Source: an uncultured Phycisphaerae bacterium
GTDB taxonomy: Bacteria > Planctomycetota > Phycisphaerae > UBA1845 > Fen-1342
Length of the DNA: 64,000 nucleotides
Assembly (NCBI GenBank): GCA_937928595.1
Contig: CALGJV010000031.1
Coordinates: 45,229 to 109,228 of the forward strand
Direction: 5' to 3'
Shown: positions 18,498 to 28,018 of the stretch, in pieces
Numbering within the stretch: the stretch's first letter is position 1
Layout: each line of letters opens with the position of its first letter
Made by a program: the position numbers and the translations under genes
The notes under the pieces: generated by a model
What the model saw: the letters and a program-made list of their open reading frames with translations, nothing else
Database searches by the model: none
What the model was told of the DNA's origin: nothing

Positions 18498-19559
18498 ATG
18501 CGCGTCGCGATCGTCGGCTTCCCGTACTCCGGCAAGTCCTCCGTCTTCCGCGCCCTATCGGGTTTGCCGGCCGATCATCTGAAGCTCGCCGAGGAGAACC
18601 TGGCGGCCGTGCACATTCCCGAGCCGCGGCTGGACTTGCTCGAGGAGGTGTTCAAGCCGAAGAAGCGGACCGAGGCGACGATGGACTTCGTCGACCTGCC
18701 CGGCAGCGCGGAGGGCGACGTGGGGAAGGCCGGGCTCGAGAAGCACCTGCCGACGCTGCGGCAGTGCGACGCGCTGCTGCTGGTGGTGCGGGCGTTCGAG
18801 TCGGCGTCGGTGCCCATGCACCAGGGCCGCGTGGACCCGGCGGGCGATCTGCGGCAGCTGCGCGACGAGATGCTGCTGGCCGACCTGCTGATCTGCGCCA
18901 ATCGCGTCGAGAAGCTCGAGAAGTCCCTGACGAAGCCGTCGAAGGAGCGCGACCAGCTCAAGCATGAGCACGAGCTGCTCAAACGCTGCCGCGAGGCGCT
19001 CGAGAGCGAAAAGCCGCTCAGCACCCTCATCCGCCCGGGCGACGAGGAGAAGACGGTTCGCAGTTTCGGATTCCTGACGCAGAAGCCGGTGCTGGTCGTG
19101 CTTAACGTCAACGAGGAGCAGGCCGGGCGCGAGCCGCCGCTGCGCGATCCGCACGCGTACGGGACCTATGCGGTGTGCGCCCCGCTCGAGGCCGACCTGA
19201 TCCGCATGGAGGCCGCCGAGCGGCCGGCGTTCATGGCCGAGTACGGCATCGCGGCCCTGGCCCGCGACCGGCTTGTCCGGGCGTGCTTCGACGCGCTGGG
19301 CATGATCTTCATGCTCACGGCCGGGCCGGAGGAGGTGCGGGCCTGGCCGCTGGTCCGCGGGATGACGGCGGTCGAGGCCGCCGGCCGGATCCACACCGAC
19401 CTGGCCCGCGGGTTCATCAAGGCCGAGACAATCGCGTTCGAGGACCTGCGGGCGGCGGGTTCGATGCGCGAGGCGAAGGCGCAGAACAAGGTGCGGCTCG
19501 AGCCGAAAGGCTACGTCGTTCAGGACGGCGACATCATCACGATCAAGTTCAACGTGTAG
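18498..19559 (+). CDS. YchF/OLA1-type P-loop ATPase, divergent
   Basis: A 353-residue TRAFAC-class nucleotidase of the Obg/YchF group. The P-loop is GFPYSGKSS (7-15), and the G3 motif is DLPG (66-69). NVNE at 203-206 replaces the GTPase NKxD; in YchF this change favours ATP over GTP. A coiled-coil insert lies at about 140-172 and a C-terminal TGS-like domain ends GYVVQDGDIITIKFNV. The length is near the 363 residues of YchF, but the region after G3 (usually AGLVxGAS) differs (PGSAEGDVGKAG), so this is probably a paralogue. YchF binds ribosomes and responds to oxidative stress. GGAGGA precedes the ATG. Confidence 0.82.
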   Translation: MRVAIVGFPYSGKSSVFRALSGLPADHLKLAEENLAAVHIPEPRLDLLEEVFKPKKRTEATMDFVDLPGSAEGDVGKAGLEKHLPTLRQCDALLLVVRAFESASVPMHQGRVDPAGDLRQLRDEMLLADLLICANRVEKLEKSLTKPSKERDQLKHEHELLKRCREALESEKPLSTLIRPGDEEKTVRSFGFLTQKPVLVVLNVNEEQAGREPPLRDPHAYGTYAVCAPLEADLIRMEAAERPAFMAEYGIAALARDRLVRACFDALGMIFMLTAGPEEVRAWPLVRGMTAVEAAGRIHTDLARGFIKAETIAFEDLRAAGSMREAKAQNKVRLEPKGYVVQDGDIITIKFNV

Positions 19560-19640
19560 CGCCCCGCGCGGGGTGCCCGCCGCGGCGGCCGAAGCCGGTG
19601 CCGCCCACCGGCCCGGTCCCCGCCGGCCCGGAGTCGAGTC

Positions 19641-22436
19641 ATGCCCAGCGCGACGTTCACCCGGTGGCTGCCGTGCGGGCTGCTGGCCGGCCTGACACTG
19701 GCGGCCGCAGGCGCGCAGCGCCTCACCCAGGCCGACCTGCTGACCCGCGTGGTCGATCTGGACCGACTCGCGACGCCGCCGCCGCCGGGTGAGCGGACGG
19801 GGATGTTCAGCAGCTACGACCGGGCCTCGCAGATCGGCCCGGACGGCCGGTATGTGAACTGGGACGCCAACTCTGACGCGGGCCAGTTCATCCGCCGCGA
19901 CGGCGACTGGGATGTGATGGCCGAGCTGGAGGGGCCGGGGGCGCTCACCCGGATCTGGTCGGCCAACCCGCACGGCACGATCCGCTTCGTGCTCGACGGC
20001 GAGGTGGCGCTCGAGGCGCCGTTCGCCGAGCTGCTCTCCGGCCGCCTGCCGCCGTTCAGCGAGCCGTTCGTCTGGCGCGGGCTCAACAGCTACTACCCGA
20101 TCGGGTTCGCACGCTCCTGCCGGGTGCTCGCGCGCGACAGCCGCTCGTACTACCAGATCAATTACGTACTTTTCCCGCCGGGAACCGTCGTCGAGCGGTT
20201 TCAGCGCAAGCCCGATGAGGCCGCGCAGGCCGCCGCGGAGCAGGTCGCCCAGGTGCTGCGCGACGGGCTGTCGGACAAGCGGCTGTTCGGCGGGCGGCGG
20301 GCGCTGCCCGTAGCCGTGCAGCAGGACGTCGGCCCGGGGCAGGTGCTGCGCGAGACGCTTGCCGGGGCCGGGACGGTGCGCGGGCTGTATGTGGCCCTGA
20401 CGGACCGCGACGCCCCGCGGGAGCCCTACGCGCTGCACCGCTGCGTGCTGCGCGTTTTCGTCGACGGGGCCGACGATCCGGCGATCGAAGCGCCGTTGAT
20501 CGACTTCTTCGCCTCGGGGTTCGACCTCGTGCCGGTGCGCAGTCTCGTCGCCGGGACCGACCTTCAGCGGCCCATTCCGCTTCCCGAGCGCCGCGCCGGC
20601 CAGGACCGCTTCTGGTACTGCCTGCTGCCGATGCCGTATCGCGACGGGCTGCGCGTCGAGATCGAGAACCGGGGGACCGCCAAGCGCCCCATCGGCCTGT
20701 TGCTCTATTTCCGGGTCGATACCGAACCGCCGGCCGCGGACGCCCTGCGCCTCTACGCCCGCTTCCGGCGCGAGGACCCGTGCCAGGTCTTCGACTACCC
20801 GGTCCTCGAGGCCGCCGGCCCGGGTCGGATCGTCGGGTGCGTGCTGAACGTGGACTGCCCGCGGGCGATGTGGTGGGGCGAAGGGGACGACAAGGTCTGG
20901 ATCGACGGCGAGAAGTTCCCGTCGTATTTCGGCACCGGCACGGAGGACTACCTCGGCGACGCCTGGGGACTGCACCCGCACATTCAGCCGCTTCAGGGCG
21001 TGTCGCGCACCGGTCCGTACGGCAAGAACTCGGCCTACCGCTGGCACGTGCCGGATTGCATCAACTTTCAGCAGTCGGTGCGCTTCACCATCGAGAACTG
21101 GCAGTTCGGCGGGGAGAAGGACACGTACTACAGCACGGTTGCGTACTGGTACGCACCGCCGGGCGCGCAGCACTTCTTCCCGCGGCTGAAGGATGAGGAC
21201 CTCGCGGTGCCGGGCGTGCGGATTCCGGGCGCCATCGAGATCGAGGGCCGCCTGCCGGGCAGCGGGTGGGGCCGCGTCGTGAAGCCGACGGACGTCGGTG
21301 CGGACCTGTCCGCGGACAAGGCCGTGTCGCTGGCGGCGGAGAAGCCGATCAAGGTCAATTTGCCGTCGCCGGCGGCGCAGACCGTGCGGCTGCGTTTGCG
21401 GGCGCTGCCCGAACCGGATTTCGAGCGGCTGGCCGTCGCGGACCCGTGGAACCGGCTGATCGGGGTGGTGTCCGGGCGCCCCGAATCAGACGGGCTGTAC
21501 GCCGTGGGGCTCGTGCGGCTGGAGAAGGGCGACAACCTGCTCACGATTCAGTGCGCCCGGCCCGCAGTCGTCGATTGCTGGGTGCTGGAGCCCGTGCCGA
21601 GGACCGCCCGCGGGCCGGAGGCGGAGGATCTGAAGATCCGGTCGGCGGGCCGGGCCCGCACGACGGTCGAGTACGCGACCCTCGACTGGTCCGGCGGCAC
21701 GCAGCTCGCCATCGACTTCGCCGGCCCCGGCGACCTGGTGGTGTTCGCGCTTCCGGATGAGCCCCAGGACCGGGTGGTGCAACTCGGGCTGCGCTACACG
21801 GCCGGTCCGGACGGCGGCGTGGTGCAGGTGCTGCTCAATGACGAGCCCGTCGGAGCCCCCCTCGACACGTTCGCCCCGGCGGTCGAGCTGCGCCAGGCCG
21901 CGCTCGGCGTCGTGCGGCTCGGCCGCGGCGCGCACTCGTTGGGGCTGCGGCTCCAGACGAGCGAGGTCGGCCGGACGCGCTGCGGGTTCGACGCGCTGGA
22001 GCTGGTGCCCGTCTGGAGCGCGACGGCGGTGGAATGTGAAGCGCTGCCGATCGCGGCGGAGAGCGGCGCGCACGCCGGGCCCCAGCCCATCGACGGCGCC
22101 AGCGCCGCGGCGCACCTGTGGTGCCGGGCCACGCAGCCGGGGGCCTGGGTCGAGTTCGCCGTGCCTGTGCCGCGGCCGGGTCGCTACCAGCTGACGGCCG
22201 TGCTGACGCGCTCGTTTGACTACGGGCTGGTCCAGGTGTCGGTGAACGGCCAGAAGGTCGGCGCGCCGGTCGACACGTACGCGGCGCAGATCGAGCCGGG
22301 GCTGGCGCTGGACCTGGGGACCGGCGAGGTGACGGAGGCCACGGTCCGGGTGCGGTTCGAGGTGACCGGCCGGTCGCCCAAGTCTTCGGGTTACTACTTC
22401 GGCGCGGACTGCATCGACGTGCGGCCGGCGCCGTAG
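19641..22436 (+). CDS. Secreted DUF2961/GH172 glycoside hydrolase-like protein
   Basis: A 931-residue exported protein with an N-terminal signal peptide (about residues 1-25). Residues about 50-520 match the DUF2961 domain, now glycoside hydrolase family 172, which includes furanosidases acting on fructo- or arabinofuranosyl links. FSSYDRAS and GQFIRRDGDWDVMAELEGPG occur early. YFGTGTEDYLGDAWG (about 430-444) carries an invariant-looking Glu that is a candidate catalytic residue. The remaining 400 residues hold two or three beta-sandwich modules with repeated VNGQKVGAPVDTYAA-type strands. GGAG precedes the ATG. The sugar specificity cannot be told. Confidence 0.82.
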   Translation: MPSATFTRWLPCGLLAGLTLAAAGAQRLTQADLLTRVVDLDRLATPPPPGERTGMFSSYDRASQIGPDGRYVNWDANSDAGQFIRRDGDWDVMAELEGPGALTRIWSANPHGTIRFVLDGEVALEAPFAELLSGRLPPFSEPFVWRGLNSYYPIGFARSCRVLARDSRSYYQINYVLFPPGTVVERFQRKPDEAAQAAAEQVAQVLRDGLSDKRLFGGRRALPVAVQQDVGPGQVLRETLAGAGTVRGLYVALTDRDAPREPYALHRCVLRVFVDGADDPAIEAPLIDFFASGFDLVPVRSLVAGTDLQRPIPLPERRAGQDRFWYCLLPMPYRDGLRVEIENRGTAKRPIGLLLYFRVDTEPPAADALRLYARFRREDPCQVFDYPVLEAAGPGRIVGCVLNVDCPRAMWWGEGDDKVWIDGEKFPSYFGTGTEDYLGDAWGLHPHIQPLQGVSRTGPYGKNSAYRWHVPDCINFQQSVRFTIENWQFGGEKDTYYSTVAYWYAPPGAQHFFPRLKDEDLAVPGVRIPGAIEIEGRLPGSGWGRVVKPTDVGADLSADKAVSLAAEKPIKVNLPSPAAQTVRLRLRALPEPDFERLAVADPWNRLIGVVSGRPESDGLYAVGLVRLEKGDNLLTIQCARPAVVDCWVLEPVPRTARGPEAEDLKIRSAGRARTTVEYATLDWSGGTQLAIDFAGPGDLVVFALPDEPQDRVVQLGLRYTAGPDGGVVQVLLNDEPVGAPLDTFAPAVELRQAALGVVRLGRGAHSLGLRLQTSEVGRTRCGFDALELVPVWSATAVECEALPIAAESGAHAGPQPIDGASAAAHLWCRATQPGAWVEFAVPVPRPGRYQLTAVLTRSFDYGLVQVSVNGQKVGAPVDTYAAQIEPGLALDLGTGEVTEATVRVRFEVTGRSPKSSGYYFGADCIDVRPAP

Positions 22437-22450
22437 GCCCGTGGCGGGCG

Positions 22451-22858
22451 TCAGGCACGCTGGCGGCCCAGCGACCGGATGCGGTCGGCCCGGTCGCAGA
22501 TCTCGGTGACGCGGAGCCCGAAGTACTCGCCGACCTTCACGCAGACCCCGCGGCCGATCGGGCGGTCGTTGACCAGCAGGTCCAACGGTTCTTCGACGTT
22601 CTTGTCGAACTCGATGATCGCCCCCACCGACAGAGCGCAGACTTCCGAAATGGGCATGGGCCGGGCTGCGAGCTGCACGATGACGGGCACGCGGATGAGC
22701 AGCAGACGCTGGAGGCGGGCGTCGTCGGTTTGAAGCGGCGCGCGGGGCGGTGGCGGTGGCGGCGGCGCTTTCGGCGACGCCCGCTCGTCGGCGGCTTCCG
22801 CGGCCAGGCCCTGCGCCTCGGCCAGCAGGGCATCAATTTCGGCTTGATCGACGATCAT
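22451..22858 (-). CDS. FliN-like flagellar motor switch protein (solitary paralogue)
   Basis: A 135-residue protein with the FliN/SpoA C-terminal fold: residues about 48-128 contain LLLIRVPVIVQLAARPMPIS, IIEFDKN and LLVNDRPIGRGVCVKVGEYF followed by LRVTEI. The N-terminus carries DQAEIDALLAEAQG, resembling the EIDAL peptide by which FliM or FliY binds CheY-P, then a Pro/Ala linker. It lies far from the flagellar operon, 121 bases downstream of asnB on the same strand. A second, longer FliN is encoded at 44380-45237. It may form part of the C-ring or control switching. Confidence 0.8.
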   Translation of the reverse strand: MIVDQAEIDALLAEAQGLAAEAADERASPKAPPPPPPPRAPLQTDDARLQRLLLIRVPVIVQLAARPMPISEVCALSVGAIIEFDKNVEEPLDLLVNDRPIGRGVCVKVGEYFGLRVTEICDRADRIRSLGRQRA

Positions 22859-22979
22859 GGCGCTCGCGGGCCGGGGTGTCGGGCTCCGGCCGTACTCCTG
22901 CCCGTTCCATCGGTCCGAATCGGGAGGGACCGAAGAAATGCGCCGCGCGGTCTGTGCGCCCGGCCCGGCCGCGCGCGGC

Positions 22980-24881
22980 TCAATCCCAGGGGGTCGTCGG
23001 CCGCCAGCGGCGGAACCATCGTTCGAGCATCAGAAGGGACCAGAGCGGATGCTCGTGGTTGCTGCGTCCGGAAATATGGGCTTCGGTGAAGGCGCGCAGG
23101 CGCGCGGCGTCGAACATGCGGGCACAGAGCCCGTCGGGGGCGAGCACCGTGCCGCGGAGGAGGTCCGCTAACTCGCCGCGGAACCAGGCCCCGACCGGTA
23201 CGCCGAAGCCCATCTTGCCGCGGGTCAGCACGTCGGGCGGAAGCAGGTCGCGGGCCCAGTCCTTGAGGATGCGCTTGCCGCCGCGGGCGTCCACGCGCCA
23301 CGCCGTGGGCAGTGACAGGGCGAACTCGACCAGCACGTGATCGAGAAACGGGCAGCGGCATTCGAGGCTGCACGCCATCGACGCGCGGTCCACCTTCGTG
23401 AGCAGGTCGTACGGCAGATAGCTGGCGTAGTCCGCGCGGGCGGCGCGCTCGGCCGCGTTCCCCGGGGCCCCGTCGTACAGCTCCGCGAACCAGTCCAGCG
23501 GCTCGCGCGGTGCGAGGGCGGCCGCGACCGCCGGTCGGTACAGCGCGGCCAGCGTCTCCGGGGCGAAGATCTGCACCCACGCGCGGTAGCGCTCGGCGGG
23601 GGTGCCGGCCAGGCCCCGCAGGAAGCGGTAGGCGCGGTTGGTCCAGGTGCGCGGCCGGTGGTGCGGCAGCAGCCCCGCGGCGCCGGCGAGCAGCGCCCGG
23701 AGGAAGCGCGGCAGGGCGTCGGCGCGCGCGGCGATCCGGGCGGCGCGGTAGCGGTCGTAGCCGCCGAAGGCCTCGTCGCCGCCGTCGCCGGTCAGCGCGA
23801 CCGTCACGGACTGCCGCGTGTAGCGTGACACGTAATACGTCGGGATCGCCGAGGAATCCGCCAGCGGCTCGTCGAAGTGGTACGCGAGCGTGTCGAGCAC
23901 CTCGCGGGCGGCGGGCGTGACGATGTGCTCGTGGTGCTCGCTGGCGAAGTGCCGGGCCACCTGCCGGGCGTAGGCCGTCTCGTCGTAGCGGGCGTCCGGG
24001 AAGCCGATCGTGAACGTCCGCAGCGGCGCGACGCCGAGCCGCCGCATGAGGCCGACCACGATCGACGAGTCGATCCCGCCCGAGAGGAACGCCCCCAGCG
24101 GGACGTCGGCGATCAGCCGTTTCTCCACCGCCGCCGTCAGCAGCGGGCCGAGCTGCGCGCGGGCGTCGGCGTACGTCCCGCGAAACGGGGCCGGCGCGAG
24201 GCGGTAATACGGCTCCGGCGCAGCGGCGGCCGGCCGCCCCGCGGTCCATGTCACGCGGTACCCGGGCGGGAGTTGGCGGAAGCCGCGGAAGATCGAGTGC
24301 GGCGCCGGCACGTACTGAAACAGCAGGTAACGGTGCAGCGACCGCGGGTCGAGTTCGCGCGGCAGGCCCGGCAGCGCGAGCAGGGCCTTGGCCTCGCTCG
24401 CGAAGTACAGGCGCCCCGCGTGCGTGACGTACGTCAGCGGCTTCTTACCGAAGCGGTCGCGGGCCAGCAGCAGCGTGCCGCGCCGCGCGTCCCACAGCGC
24501 CAACGCGAACATGCCGTGCAGCCGCTCCAAACAGCCCGCGCCGTGCTCCTCGTACAGGTGAACGATCGTCTCGGTGTCGCTGTGCGTGCGGAAGCGGTGC
24601 CCGCGCGCCTCCAGTTCCCGCCGCAACGCGGGGAAGTTGTAGATCTCGCCGTTGAAGACGACCCACGCGGTCTCGTCCTCGTTGGCCAGCGGTTGACGGC
24701 CGCCCGCGAGATCGATGATCGCCAGCCGCCGAAAAGCCAGCCCGCAGCGGCGCTGCGGATCGACGTACCGCCCCTCGTCGTCCGGCCCGCGATGCGCCAG
24801 CGGCTCCGCCAGCGTCGCGAGCTCGCCCGCCTCGATCGGACGATCGGGCGCGAGGCTCAGGATGCCGGCGATGCCGCACAT
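22980..24881 (-). CDS. asnB: Asparagine synthetase, glutamine-hydrolysing
   Basis: Makes asparagine from aspartate, ATP and glutamine-derived ammonia. The 633-residue length fits AsnB. The mature N-terminal nucleophile is C2 (MCGIAGI), the glutaminase domain extends to about 190 with LAHRGPD and NGEIYN, and the synthetase domain has the ATP pyrophosphatase loop LSGGIDSS at about 260. TGDGGDEAFGGY and GKMGFGVP are also typical. In polysaccharide-rich genomes such enzymes sometimes amidate uronic acids instead. There is no Shine-Dalgarno; a GATAAT box eight bases before the ATG suggests a near-leaderless mRNA. glgP is divergent, 115 bases away. Confidence 0.93.
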   Translation of the reverse strand: MCGIAGILSLAPDRPIEAGELATLAEPLAHRGPDDEGRYVDPQRRCGLAFRRLAIIDLAGGRQPLANEDETAWVVFNGEIYNFPALRRELEARGHRFRTHSDTETIVHLYEEHGAGCLERLHGMFALALWDARRGTLLLARDRFGKKPLTYVTHAGRLYFASEAKALLALPGLPRELDPRSLHRYLLFQYVPAPHSIFRGFRQLPPGYRVTWTAGRPAAAAPEPYYRLAPAPFRGTYADARAQLGPLLTAAVEKRLIADVPLGAFLSGGIDSSIVVGLMRRLGVAPLRTFTIGFPDARYDETAYARQVARHFASEHHEHIVTPAAREVLDTLAYHFDEPLADSSAIPTYYVSRYTRQSVTVALTGDGGDEAFGGYDRYRAARIAARADALPRFLRALLAGAAGLLPHHRPRTWTNRAYRFLRGLAGTPAERYRAWVQIFAPETLAALYRPAVAAALAPREPLDWFAELYDGAPGNAAERAARADYASYLPYDLLTKVDRASMACSLECRCPFLDHVLVEFALSLPTAWRVDARGGKRILKDWARDLLPPDVLTRGKMGFGVPVGAWFRGELADLLRGTVLAPDGLCARMFDAARLRAFTEAHISGRSNHEHPLWSLLMLERWFRRWRPTTPWD

Positions 24882-24889
24882 GGCCCGCG

Positions 24890-24895
24890 ATTATC
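24890..24895 (-). promoter_or_regulatory. GATAAT -10 box, near-leaderless start of asnB
   Basis: GATAAT on the minus strand lies eight bases before the ATG at 24881, leaving a leader of about two bases. No Shine-Dalgarno is present and the -35 is not clear. Confidence 0.5.
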
Positions 24896-24996
24896 CGCGG
24901 CCGCGTCGGCCCGGCCAACCCGGGCGGCCGCCGGCAGCTGCGGGAAAGAGCCGCGGCCGCTACACTCCGCGGACCGCTCGTCAAGGAGAGTTCGCC

Positions 24997-27120
24997 ATGC
25001 CTCCCAAACGCGCTTCGCGCCGTGCCGCTCGCCGTGCGACGGCCGCGCCGGACATCGGAACCCGGCTGGCCGCGCTGGCCCGCCACCTCTGGTGGACGTG
25101 GAACCCGGATCCGCAGCGGCTGTTTGCCGCGCTGGACCCGGTGCTCTGGGAAGCCACGAACCACAACCCGGTCCGCACGCTCGCGGAGCTGCCGCCCGAG
25201 CGGCGGGCGAGCCTGGCGGAGGACGCGCCGCTGGCGCGCCTGCTGGCGGATTGTGAGCGGCAACTGAAGCGGTACCTGGCCGCGCCGACTTGGTTCCGGC
25301 GCGCCGCCGCCCCGCACCAGCGGCGGATGCGGGCGGCGTATTTCTGCGCCGAGTACGGGTTGCACGAGTGCCTGCCGATCTACGCGGGCGGGCTCGGCGT
25401 GCTGGCGGGGGACCACCTGAAATCGGTTTCGGACCTGGGCGTGCCGCTCGTCGCGGTCGGGCTGCTGTATCGCAACGGCTACTACCGCCAGTCGTTGCGG
25501 GCCGACGGCACGACCCAGGTGACCTATCCGGAGTACGACTTCACGCAACTGCCCCTGCACGACACGGGCCGGGTCATCACGGTGCCGGTCGGACGCCGGG
25601 CCGTGCGCACGAAGGTCTGGCGGGCGCAGGTCGGCCGCGTGCCGCTGTACCTCTTGGACACCGACGTAGCGGGCAACGCCCCCGCCGACCGGGCGATCAC
25701 CCAGCGGCTGTACGGCGGCGATAGCGAGACCCGGATCCGGCAAGAGATCGTGCTGGGCATGGGCGGCGTGCGGGCGCTCGCAGCACTCGGCGAGCGCGTG
25801 ACCGTCTATCACCTCAACGAAGGGCACGCGGCCTTCTGCACGCTGGAGCGCCTGCGGCAGCTGCGCGCGGCGGGCGTACCGTGGGAGCGGGCCCAGCAGA
25901 CCGTGTTTGAAACGACGGTGTTTACGACCCATACGCCGGTGCCGGCCGGCCACGACCGTTTCGCGCCCCCGCTGTTCCGGAGGTACTTCAACCCGCTGGC
26001 CCGCGCGCTGGGCCTGCGGCCGGACGAGCTGCTGGCCTTGGGCCGCGAGCGGCCGGCCGACCGCGCGGAGCCGTTCTGCATGACGGTGCTGGCCCTGCGG
26101 CTGGCGGAGCGCGTGAACGGCGTCGCGGAGCTGCACGGCGACACGTCGCGGCGGATGTGGAAGCATGTGTACGGACTGGCCGAGCCGGACCACGTGCCGA
26201 TCGGCCACGTGACGAACGGCATCCACACGGAGACGTGGCTGGCGCCCGAGGCGCGGCCGCTGTACGAGCGCTACCTGAAACCGCGCTGGGTCGGGGCCGG
26301 TCCCGAGGACGACTGGTGGCGCGCCGTGGACGCCATCCCGGCCGAGGAGCTCTGGGCGCTGCGGAACCTGCTGCGCCGCAAGCTGGTTCATTTCGTGCGG
26401 CGGCGGCTGACGCAGCAGATTCAGCGGCGCTGCGAGCCGGTGAGCGAGCGGATCGCCGCGCTGAACACGTTTGACGAGCAGGCCCTGACGATCGGCTTCG
26501 CCCGGCGCTTCGCGACGTACAAGCGCGCGCCGCTCATCTTCCACCAGGCGCGGCGGCTGGCCGCGATTTTGAGCGACCCCCGCCGCCCCGTGCAGATCGT
26601 CTTCGCCGGCAAGGCTCACCCCGCCGACCGCGCGGGGCAGGCCTTCGCGCAGCAGGTCTTCCGGCAGGCCCGCGCGGCCGGCTTCCGCGGGCGCGTCGTG
26701 CTGCTCGAGGATTACGACATGCACGTCGGCCGGGTGCTGACGAGCGGCTGCGACGTGTGGCTGAACAACCCGCTGCGGCCGCAGGAGGCGTCGGGCACGA
26801 GCGGGATGAAGCCGCCGCTGCACGGCGGGCTGAACTGCTCGGTGCTGGACGGCTGGTGGCCGGAAGCGTGGAACGGGCGGAACGGCTGGGCGATCGGCGA
26901 CGGCACGGCGCGGGCCTCGCGTGCGGACCAGGACCGCGCGGACGCGGAGTTGATCTACACGCTGCTGGAGCGTGAGATCGTGCCGCTGTTCTATACGCGC
27001 GACGGTCGCGGCGTGCCGCAGGGCTGGGTGCGGCGCATGAAGGACTCGATGCGCACGGTGTGCGGCGTGTTCAACACGCACCGGATGGTCGCGGAGTACG
27101 TGCGGCTCTACGCCCCGTAG
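24997..27120 (+). CDS. Alpha-glucan (glycogen) phosphorylase, short type
   Basis: Releases glucose 1-phosphate from glycogen or maltodextrin by phosphorolysis. The 707-residue protein belongs to the shorter GT35 branch (about 700-850 residues) common in bacteria. It has an N-terminal DUF3417-like segment (RHLWWTWNPDPQRLF), AEYGLHECLPIYAGGLGVLA, and FTTHTPVPAGHD. The pyridoxal-phosphate lysine is K605 in EASGTSGMKPPLHGG. AAGGAGAG precedes the ATG, and a TACACT box about 35 bases upstream is a likely -10. It stands alone, divergent from asnB; no other glycogen gene is in view. Confidence 0.92.
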   Translation: MPPKRASRRAARRATAAPDIGTRLAALARHLWWTWNPDPQRLFAALDPVLWEATNHNPVRTLAELPPERRASLAEDAPLARLLADCERQLKRYLAAPTWFRRAAAPHQRRMRAAYFCAEYGLHECLPIYAGGLGVLAGDHLKSVSDLGVPLVAVGLLYRNGYYRQSLRADGTTQVTYPEYDFTQLPLHDTGRVITVPVGRRAVRTKVWRAQVGRVPLYLLDTDVAGNAPADRAITQRLYGGDSETRIRQEIVLGMGGVRALAALGERVTVYHLNEGHAAFCTLERLRQLRAAGVPWERAQQTVFETTVFTTHTPVPAGHDRFAPPLFRRYFNPLARALGLRPDELLALGRERPADRAEPFCMTVLALRLAERVNGVAELHGDTSRRMWKHVYGLAEPDHVPIGHVTNGIHTETWLAPEARPLYERYLKPRWVGAGPEDDWWRAVDAIPAEELWALRNLLRRKLVHFVRRRLTQQIQRRCEPVSERIAALNTFDEQALTIGFARRFATYKRAPLIFHQARRLAAILSDPRRPVQIVFAGKAHPADRAGQAFAQQVFRQARAAGFRGRVVLLEDYDMHVGRVLTSGCDVWLNNPLRPQEASGTSGMKPPLHGGLNCSVLDGWWPEAWNGRNGWAIGDGTARASRADQDRADAELIYTLLEREIVPLFYTRDGRGVPQGWVRRMKDSMRTVCGVFNTHRMVAEYVRLYAP

Positions 27121-27193
27121 GACTGGTGCGCGGCCGGCGGGACGAAAGGTGCGTGGTCCGCTACGATGTCCGCACCCGCGCGAAGGAGCGACG

Positions 27194-27991
27194 ATGCAGA
27201 CCGGTCTCGACGGCCAGTGCGTGCTGATCACCGGCGCCTCCGGCGGCATCGGCCAGGCGACCGCCCGTGCGCTGGCGGCCGAGGGCGCCCGGCTGGTGCT
27301 GCACTACCGCACGCAGGCGGAGCCGGCCGCGGCGCTGCAGCGCGAGTGGGGCGAGCGGGCGCTGGCCGTGGCCGCCGACCTGCGCGACGAGGCCCAGACC
27401 GACGCGCTGTTCGACGCCGCCGTCCGGGCTTTCGGCCGCATCGACTGCGTGGTTGTCAACGCCGGCTGGGCCCGCCCGCGCCCGACGCCGCTGCACACGC
27501 TGACGCTGGCCGAGTGGCGGGAGACGCTCGACCATGACCTGACCAGCGCGTTTCTGACGTGCCGGGCGTTCCTGCGGCACCTCGCGGCGGCGCCGCGCGA
27601 GTCGGCCAGCCTGGTGCTGATCGCCTCAACGGCCGCGTTGTTCGGCGAGGCCGATCACGCCGACTACGCGGCGGCCAAGGCGGCGCTGGCGTACGGTCTG
27701 ACGCGGAGCCTGAAGAACGAGATCGTGCGACTGGCGCCGCGCGGGCGGGTGAACTGCATCTGTCCGGGATGGGTGCGGACGCCGATGGCGGCGGCGGGCC
27801 TGGCCGATCCGCGGGCGGAGCGGCGGGCCCAGGCGACGATGGCGCTGCGCAAGATCGCCGAGCCGGAGGACGTCGCGGCGCTGGTCGTGTTTCTGGCGTC
27901 GGAGCGGCTGGCGGGGCACGTCAGCGGTGCGCTGGTGCCGGTCGCGGGCGGCATGGAAGGGCGGCTGCTGCACCCGGACCTCGCGGTGTAG
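27194..27991 (+). CDS. Short-chain dehydrogenase/reductase (FabG-like)
   Basis: A 265-residue classical SDR. The cofactor motif is TGASGGIG near residue 13, NAGW follows the fourth strand, and the catalytic Ser (LIASTAA) precedes YAAAK. The C-terminal part PGWVRTPMAAAG and the VPVAGG ending are those of FabG-type 3-oxoacyl reductases and related sugar or sterol dehydrogenases. HYRT after strand two suggests NADP(H). AAGGAGCG precedes the ATG at 27194. It is followed 27 bases later by the membrane protein gene and may be cotranscribed. The substrate is unknown. Confidence 0.87.
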   Translation: MQTGLDGQCVLITGASGGIGQATARALAAEGARLVLHYRTQAEPAAALQREWGERALAVAADLRDEAQTDALFDAAVRAFGRIDCVVVNAGWARPRPTPLHTLTLAEWRETLDHDLTSAFLTCRAFLRHLAAAPRESASLVLIASTAALFGEADHADYAAAKAALAYGLTRSLKNEIVRLAPRGRVNCICPGWVRTPMAAAGLADPRAERRAQATMALRKIAEPEDVAALVVFLASERLAGHVSGALVPVAGGMEGRLLHPDLAV

Positions 27992-28018
27992 CAGGCGCGG
28001 CGGAGGTCGGACACGCAC

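Noticed and set aside
18555..21173. An 872-codon minus-strand open frame across the YchF-like and GH172 genes
   Set aside because: It spans two well-supported genes and their intergenic gap with no protein-like features.
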